A stretch of DNA of 64,000 bases from Selenomonas sp. AE3005 (GTDB lineage Bacteria > Bacillota > Negativicutes > Selenomonadales > Selenomonadaceae): assembly GCF_000686945.1 (NCBI RefSeq), contig NZ_KK366041.1, positions 77,653-141,652 of the forward strand, read 5' to 3'. Below the pieces are notes generated by a model. It was given only the letters and a program-made list of their open reading frames with translations. It had not been told where the DNA came from and did no database searches. The position numbers were made by a program, and so were the translations under genes. The number at the start of each line of letters is the position of its first letter. Position 1 is the stretch's first letter. This document shows, piece after piece, positions 59,979 to 64,000 of this stretch.

Positions 59979-62870
59979 GTGATGCCAAACTATCATTTTA
60001 GGATAAAGTCGGATAAACGCCCAAATGGCAAACAGACCAGCGCTCATACTCATTGTGAGTACATTCAACGCGAGGGCAGGTATGCTGAATTAGGAAATAA
60101 GGAGTTGGAAAGTCTTTCCTACAATAACCTGATTACAGGCAAGTACCCAATAGAGAATCTGCCAGAAAGCGAGTTGCTGCTATACAGCAGCCCATACGGG
60201 AAAATCCTTGTAGACAAATCCGGCGTTCGCTTTATGCGCCAATCTACCCTCAGCGAAGAAACGATAGCTATGGGCATAGAGATAGCCCGGAAAATCTACG
60301 GGGACGAACTGGAACTGAAGGGAAGAAGCCGCTTTGTAAGTAAAGCTATGGCCACGGCGGTCAAGTTGGAAGTGCCGGTGACTTGGAGCGATGAATATCA
60401 GAATAAGGTCATGGCCATCATGAAGGAGGATTACGAAAATGGAGAACGAGATTTTAGAGAAGCAGGGGGAAAATACATCCGGAGAAGAATTGCTGACCCT
60501 AGAAAACAGACAGGACGAGGCAGAGGTAAAAGGGATTTCCCAGAGCCTCACGCTAAACTCGATACCCTCGAAGCTTTGGCCAAAAGAGGATTCAGCTTGC
60601 CTAAATTGCCCCAATGCCATATGGTACGCCCAGAAGGAAGAAACCAGCTGTTACTGTCTCGTGATGAGAATAATCACCTGCTCAACAAATGCCGAGAATC
60701 CACTGCGCATCTGCGATGGTATAGCCTACGGGCAAGACGAAGAGCAATAGATAAAACCGTAAATGACATCATGGTGAACTTCCAGAAAAACAATGATGCC
60801 GTTTACGCATCCAGCCATGTGCAGTACATCAACCGTGAGTCCATTTTCAAGAAAAGAGGTGGTTGCCTCTATACGGCAAATCACCTGCCTCGTTGGGCAG
60901 AAGGAAACGCCAAGAAGTTCTTTCAGGCGGCAGACCGTTTTGAGAGAATAAATGGTGAAAGATATAAGGAAATGGAGTTTTCACTGCCAAATGAGTTAGG
61001 GCTGGAGGAAAATAAGAAAATAGTTGAGGAATTTGTGCAGAAGCATTTACAGGATTTTTACTATGCCTATGCTATCCATGATAAGATTGGGGCAATGTCT
61101 GATGGTGAACGTCAACCGCATGTGCATATCATGTTCTCGCCACGGGAGATTGATGAGGTGGAAAGGCAGCAAGAGCGGCCACCTAAGTTGTTCTTCAGCA
61201 GGGCGAATACGAAGAATCCAGAAAAAGGGGGCTGTGCTAAATCGTGGAAGTGGAATTCCGCAGACCGGCAAAAGTATCTTATGCGGCTTCGAAAAGACTG
61301 TGCCCGTATTCAGAATGAGGCACTGGAGAAAAATGGAGTAAACCTGCGTGTTGACCATCGAACAATCAAAGCACAGCGTGAGGAAGCTTTGGCAAATGGC
61401 AATTATTGGTTAGCTGACCTTCTCAATAAGGTGCCTGAAAAGTATCTAGGCCCGGTTGACCCGTTGAATGATGATAATCAAAGGGTACAGAAGTTGAAAA
61501 GTCTTAGAGTCTCTAATCATCAAAGGGAGCAGAGTATTATATCTCGCTTGATGATTCAAGATGGTATAGATAAAGACACCATGGAGGAAAAATCCCAAGA
61601 CATGAAACAGCGGCAGGAGGTAATATTTGCCTATGAGCCGGATATTGAAGATGCGGATGAACGGGCATACTTCACGGAGGAAAAGCAGAAAATCCAAGAA
61701 ATGGAGAAGGATATGGTGGCCGTTTACGGCATCACCATCTGGGCACCCAAGGCAGTAGAAATGGCCTCCCTTGATGCCATGACTACCGAGGAAAAGGAAC
61801 TCTGGCAGGATTTGAAAAGCTACGGCAGAGAGAAAAAGGAATGGGAAATCCTCAAAAATCGCATGGTTGAGCCGCCGGGGGACGATGTGGAAGCCTTGGA
61901 AGCATACCTTAAGATTTGCCCGGAAATCGACAAGGAGCTGGACAAGATTAACCTCAAAATCCATCAGGCAGCTGCCGAGATTCGTCCGGTATTCGAGCGG
62001 CTGAACCTGCCCCACAACAAGGCCAGTATCTTGAAACGAGCTGCTTTTTATGTGAACGACAACCGCTTGGCCAAGACTGAAATCAGGAAATTGCAGCGGA
62101 ACATGGACAGCAAACTTAAATCTTTGGATAAGCATATCAAGGACTATTTTGCCGTCCGTCAAAAGAACCGGGAGTATTCAGTCGAGGAAGTGGCCAGCAT
62201 CCTCAATGCGAATATTGCAAGGCAGGTGACAGCAGAAAAACGGCTGGCCAAAGAGCTGTATCACATGCGAAAACGGGTAATCAGCTATCCTAGAGCCATC
62301 GAAATGGCCAAAAATAACTATGTGCAGGGGGCGTTCAAACAGCTTCGCGCCGATAAGCGTGAACTAAAAAAACGGGAAGATAAACTCTCCCCGGAAGACC
62401 GAAATAGCGCATGGCAGGAAATTGACCGCCGTGAGCAGGAATTAGAAGCACGGTGCAGCACAGCGGTAGGCCGGTCAAAAATAGAAGCCATAGCAGCAGG
62501 CATACTTCGCAAAAATGCGCCAATAGCCAAAGAGTACAATATGCTAAGTGCCAAGCACAGAGCACTCAAAGATTCCATTATACAGATAAAATACCAATCT
62601 CAGCGAGTTGAGGCAAGGGCACCACTAGAACAGGGCAATAAATTCCGTGTTGCGCCATCTGCCCAATCCTCCAGCAGCGGAGGTGGCGGTGGCAGCTTAC
62701 CCACTCCATCCCGTGATGCAGACCTCATCAGCAAAGCACTTTCCGGCGGAGCCAAAGAAGCTCAGCTGGTGGCAAGGTCAAAACCAGACGAGCCGGACGA
62801 TTGGAAGTGGCTTAGTGAAGCAGAAAAAGATGATTTGCGTAATGATATGGCTACTATTGACAGGTATTAA
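59979..62870 (+). CDS. MobA/MobL-family relaxase with long N- and C-terminal extensions
   Basis: 963 residues. The N-terminal part carries THCEYIQREGRYAELG near 25, and a second EYINRE-type box (HVQYINRESIFKKRGG) is near 280. The metal-binding HXH is H381-V-H383 in QPHVHIMFSPRE, preceded by YYAYAIHDKIGAMSDGERQ. The last 400 residues are coiled coil and charged, ending in a short Ser/Gly linker and RSKPDEPDDW. MMPNYHFRIKSDKRPNG resembles starts I recall for Negativicute MobA/MobL proteins. It nicks oriT and stays bound to the transferred strand. A second gene is encoded in the +1 frame at 60439-60750. Confidence 0.85.
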   Translation: MMPNYHFRIKSDKRPNGKQTSAHTHCEYIQREGRYAELGNKELESLSYNNLITGKYPIENLPESELLLYSSPYGKILVDKSGVRFMRQSTLSEETIAMGIEIARKIYGDELELKGRSRFVSKAMATAVKLEVPVTWSDEYQNKVMAIMKEDYENGERDFREAGGKYIRRRIADPRKQTGRGRGKRDFPEPHAKLDTLEALAKRGFSLPKLPQCHMVRPEGRNQLLLSRDENNHLLNKCRESTAHLRWYSLRARRRAIDKTVNDIMVNFQKNNDAVYASSHVQYINRESIFKKRGGCLYTANHLPRWAEGNAKKFFQAADRFERINGERYKEMEFSLPNELGLEENKKIVEEFVQKHLQDFYYAYAIHDKIGAMSDGERQPHVHIMFSPREIDEVERQQERPPKLFFSRANTKNPEKGGCAKSWKWNSADRQKYLMRLRKDCARIQNEALEKNGVNLRVDHRTIKAQREEALANGNYWLADLLNKVPEKYLGPVDPLNDDNQRVQKLKSLRVSNHQREQSIISRLMIQDGIDKDTMEEKSQDMKQRQEVIFAYEPDIEDADERAYFTEEKQKIQEMEKDMVAVYGITIWAPKAVEMASLDAMTTEEKELWQDLKSYGREKKEWEILKNRMVEPPGDDVEALEAYLKICPEIDKELDKINLKIHQAAAEIRPVFERLNLPHNKASILKRAAFYVNDNRLAKTEIRKLQRNMDSKLKSLDKHIKDYFAVRQKNREYSVEEVASILNANIARQVTAEKRLAKELYHMRKRVISYPRAIEMAKNNYVQGAFKQLRADKRELKKREDKLSPEDRNSAWQEIDRREQELEARCSTAVGRSKIEAIAAGILRKNAPIAKEYNMLSAKHRALKDSIIQIKYQSQRVEARAPLEQGNKFRVAPSAQSSSSGGGGGSLPTPSRDADLISKALSGGAKEAQLVARSKPDEPDDWKWLSEAEKDDLRNDMATIDRY
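60439..60750 (+). CDS. Cysteine-rich protein encoded inside the relaxase gene, +1 frame
   Basis: 104-codon frame fully inside the relaxase gene. A perfect AAGGAGG (60423-60429) stands 9 nt before ATG 60439. The product has an acidic, flexible first half (MENEILEKQGENTSGEELLT), then CLNCPNAIWYAQ, TSCYCLVMRIITCS and ICDGIAYGQDEEQ. This CXXCP..W..CYC..M..T..CDG pattern looks like the small metal-binding proteins of conjugative elements and is too organised for a chance frame. The overlapping relaxase segment is unusually Arg-rich. Both frames may be used, or this may be an ancestral separate gene captured by frame extension. Confidence 0.6.
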   Translation: MENEILEKQGENTSGEELLTLENRQDEAEVKGISQSLTLNSIPSKLWPKEDSACLNCPNAIWYAQKEETSCYCLVMRIITCSTNAENPLRICDGIAYGQDEEQ

Positions 62871-62905
62871 TGAAAAGTTTATATTTTACCCAAGGTGATG
62901 TATAT

Positions 62906-63169
62906 ATGAATTATGATGTAACAGAATACAAAGAAATTTTTAGAGAGGTATTTGCTGGTCTGTTGGCAGATATTGACTGGGAAATAGAAAAACGTGGCAT
63001 CAGTGACCAAGCGCATCCTTTGTGTGTGTTCCAGTCAAAAATAAACATGATATGGGGCGAACTCCTAAGCGACAAGTATTCAACCATGGAAGATATGTTG
63101 AAGCTCAAAGGGATTTTTGAGTTTACACAGGACTATGTAAGAGGTCTGGCGCCGGGGACGGCAGGTTGA
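62906..63169 (+). CDS. Hypothetical protein downstream of the relaxase, 87 aa
   Basis: ATG 62906 has AAGGTGATG upstream; an ATG at 62870 that overlaps the relaxase stop has no site of its own. MNYDVTEYKEIFREVFAGLLADIDWEIEKRG... is helical and acidic. No family recognised. It is co-transcribed with the relaxase. Confidence 0.6.
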   Translation: MNYDVTEYKEIFREVFAGLLADIDWEIEKRGISDQAHPLCVFQSKINMIWGELLSDKYSTMEDMLKLKGIFEFTQDYVRGLAPGTAG

Positions 63170-63231
63170 CAGCCTATTAGCAATATCCTATAATAGTCAA
63201 GCAATTCTAATGAGGAAAGGTGGATACTAAC

Positions 63232-63501
63232 ATGGCAGAAGTAATCAGCAAAAGCGCTTTGGTAGACAAGGTTGCAGAGGCAGCCGGTGTTTCCAAGAAG
63301 GACACCAAGGCAGTAGTAGATGCTCTCATCAGTACCGTAATTGAGGAAGTTAAGAAGGACGCAGAAATCCGTCTCATTAGCTTCGGTACCTTCAAAAAGG
63401 CACAGCGTGCAGCTCGTAAAGGGCGCAATCCGCAGACTGGTGAAGTCATTGACATCGCAGCTAGCGAGAGCCTTGCTTTTAAGGCCAGCGTGAAATACTA
63501 A
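63232..63501 (+). CDS. HU-type DNA-binding protein
   Basis: 89 residues from ATG 63232 (AAAGGTGG 7-8 nt upstream). It has the full HU fold: ISKSALVDKVAEAAGVSKKDTKAVVDALISTVIEEVKK, the IRLISFGTF strand, and the DNA-embracing arm RAARKGRNPQTGEVIDI. Plasmid-borne HU proteins silence or compact acquired DNA and can assist relaxosome and integrase complexes. It is the last gene before the right 21-bp repeat. Confidence 0.93.
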   Translation: MAEVISKSALVDKVAEAAGVSKKDTKAVVDALISTVIEEVKKDAEIRLISFGTFKKAQRAARKGRNPQTGEVIDIAASESLAFKASVKY

Positions 63502-63521
63502 TTTTGTGGTGAGTTATAAAT

Positions 63522-63542
63522 TGATTCATAATTAAATATAAA
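63522..63542 (+). repeat. 21-bp direct repeat, right copy (candidate att site)
   Basis: Identical over 21 bp and in the same orientation as 43859-43879; flanking bases differ. It lies 20 nt after the HU stop and before the terminator. Confidence 0.55.
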
Positions 63543-63558
63543 TCACTTTGCGCAGAGA

Positions 63559-63599
63559 AAAAGGCCAGCCAGTTCCAATTTGAAACTGACTGGCCTTTT
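63559..63599. terminator. Intrinsic terminator
   Basis: AAAAGGCCAGCCAGTT (63559-63574) pairs with AACTGACTGGCCTTTT (63584-63599, one mismatch), between convergent genes. Confidence 0.75.
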
Positions 63600-63705
63600 C
63601 GTATGTATTTTTATTACTCAAACTTCCCACATGCAAAAACCTGACGGCTTCTTGAAAACTGTATACTAAGTTTATTATTAAACTTACCAGCATAAGTATT
63701 TGCTC

Positions 63706-64000
63706 TTATACAATACCAATCAGATACTGTATCAACAGGGACATGCAGGCCACCGCTGCCCAGCAGCAAAGCCCCAGGAAAATGGGCTTTAAGCCATGCT
63801 TTACCAGTTCCCCGAGCCGGGTGTTCAGGCCAATGGCCGTCATGGCCATGACAATGGCGAATCTGCCCCAGGTGCCCAGTGCTTGCGAGAGTGCTTCCGG
63901 CAGAATGCCGGTGGTGTTGACAATGGAAGCCACTACAAACCACAGGATAAACCAGGGAAAAATCTTTTTGAAGTTAAAGCCAGCACCACTGCTTGATTTT
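63706..64000 (-). CDS. YeiH-family putative transporter, C-terminal part (cut by window edge)
   Basis: The minus strand encodes FNFKKIFPWFILWFVVASIVNTTGILPEALSQALGTWGRFAIVMAMTAIGLNTRLGELVKHGLKPIFLGLCCW and a final helix before the stop. KFPWF...MAAIGL..L..L...G.KP matches the last three membrane segments of the YeiH/UPF0324 family (putative sulfate or anion exporters). The start lies beyond 64000. It is outside the 21-bp repeat, hence in the flanking replicon. Confidence 0.8.
   Translation of the reverse strand, partial: KSSSGAGFNFKKIFPWFILWFVVASIVNTTGILPEALSQALGTWGRFAIVMAMTAIGLNTRLGELVKHGLKPIFLGLCCWAAVACMSLLIQYLIGIV

Noticed and set aside
59979..60438. Splitting the relaxase into an N-terminal protein, the nested gene and a separate relaxase start near 60769
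   Set aside because: The relaxase frame is open throughout, and the region 60560-60780 resembles what I recall of long MobA/MobL proteins, so a single long protein plus a nested gene fits better.

Overview
The window looks like part of a large low-to-mid GC plasmid, or plasmid-derived replicon, from an anaerobic Negativicute. Selenomonas is my best guess. That guess rests on gene style (MobA/MobL relaxase, Sel1-repeat exoprotein, glycyl-radical enzyme, DUF4315-like coiled coils) and was not checked by any search.

Layout. 1-6.0 kb is a replication and partition backbone: a partial DUF262 protein, parA, parB, an origin with DnaA boxes and two classes of iterons, and a Rep_3-type initiator. A palindromic element lies upstream of parA and recurs, doubled into a 23-bp hairpin, after rep. 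6.2-20.6 kb carries accessory metabolism and signalling: SDR, YdcF-like protein, a BMP lipoprotein coupled to a hybrid histidine kinase, a GHKL kinase, a flavodoxin/ferredoxin protein, a UvrD/PcrA-type helicase, a flavin reductase, and a secreted esterase with Sel1 repeats behind a structured leader. 20.8-25.5 kb is a restriction-modification island: a broken serine recombinase, a DUF1156 methylase, a HindIII-like endonuclease and a controller protein with a C-box. 25.6-31.7 kb is patchy and decayed, with relics of ArdC, a GH13 glucosidase and an MFS porter among intact nitroreductase and ATPase genes, plus two CRISPR-like solitary repeats.

31.9-37.3 kb is a tight four-gene signalling operon (MATE transporter fused to an RsbW-like domain, GNAT, SpoIIE-type phosphatase, RsbW-like kinase). 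37.4-43.6 kb is a glycyl-radical enzyme locus (activase, GRE, fructose-6-phosphate-aldolase-type enzyme, DeoR repressor, Gfo/Idh/MocA oxidoreductase) with repeated operator-like sites. A relic of an integrase gene lies on its left and an intact tyrosine integrase on its right.

43.86-63.54 kb is bounded by a perfect 21-bp direct repeat and starts with that integrase, so it looks like an integrated mobilizable element. It contains an IS200/IS605 relic, group-II-intron-like RNA segments, a LAGLIDADG endonuclease, tandem XRE regulators, a divergent RecA-like protein, an RHH-controlled divergent membrane-protein locus, two double-glycine-leader peptides, and a mobilization block (SSB, topoisomerase III, coiled-coil proteins, MobA/MobL relaxase, HU). 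The relaxase gene holds a second, well-signalled reading frame in the +1 phase. The window ends inside a YeiH-type transporter gene.
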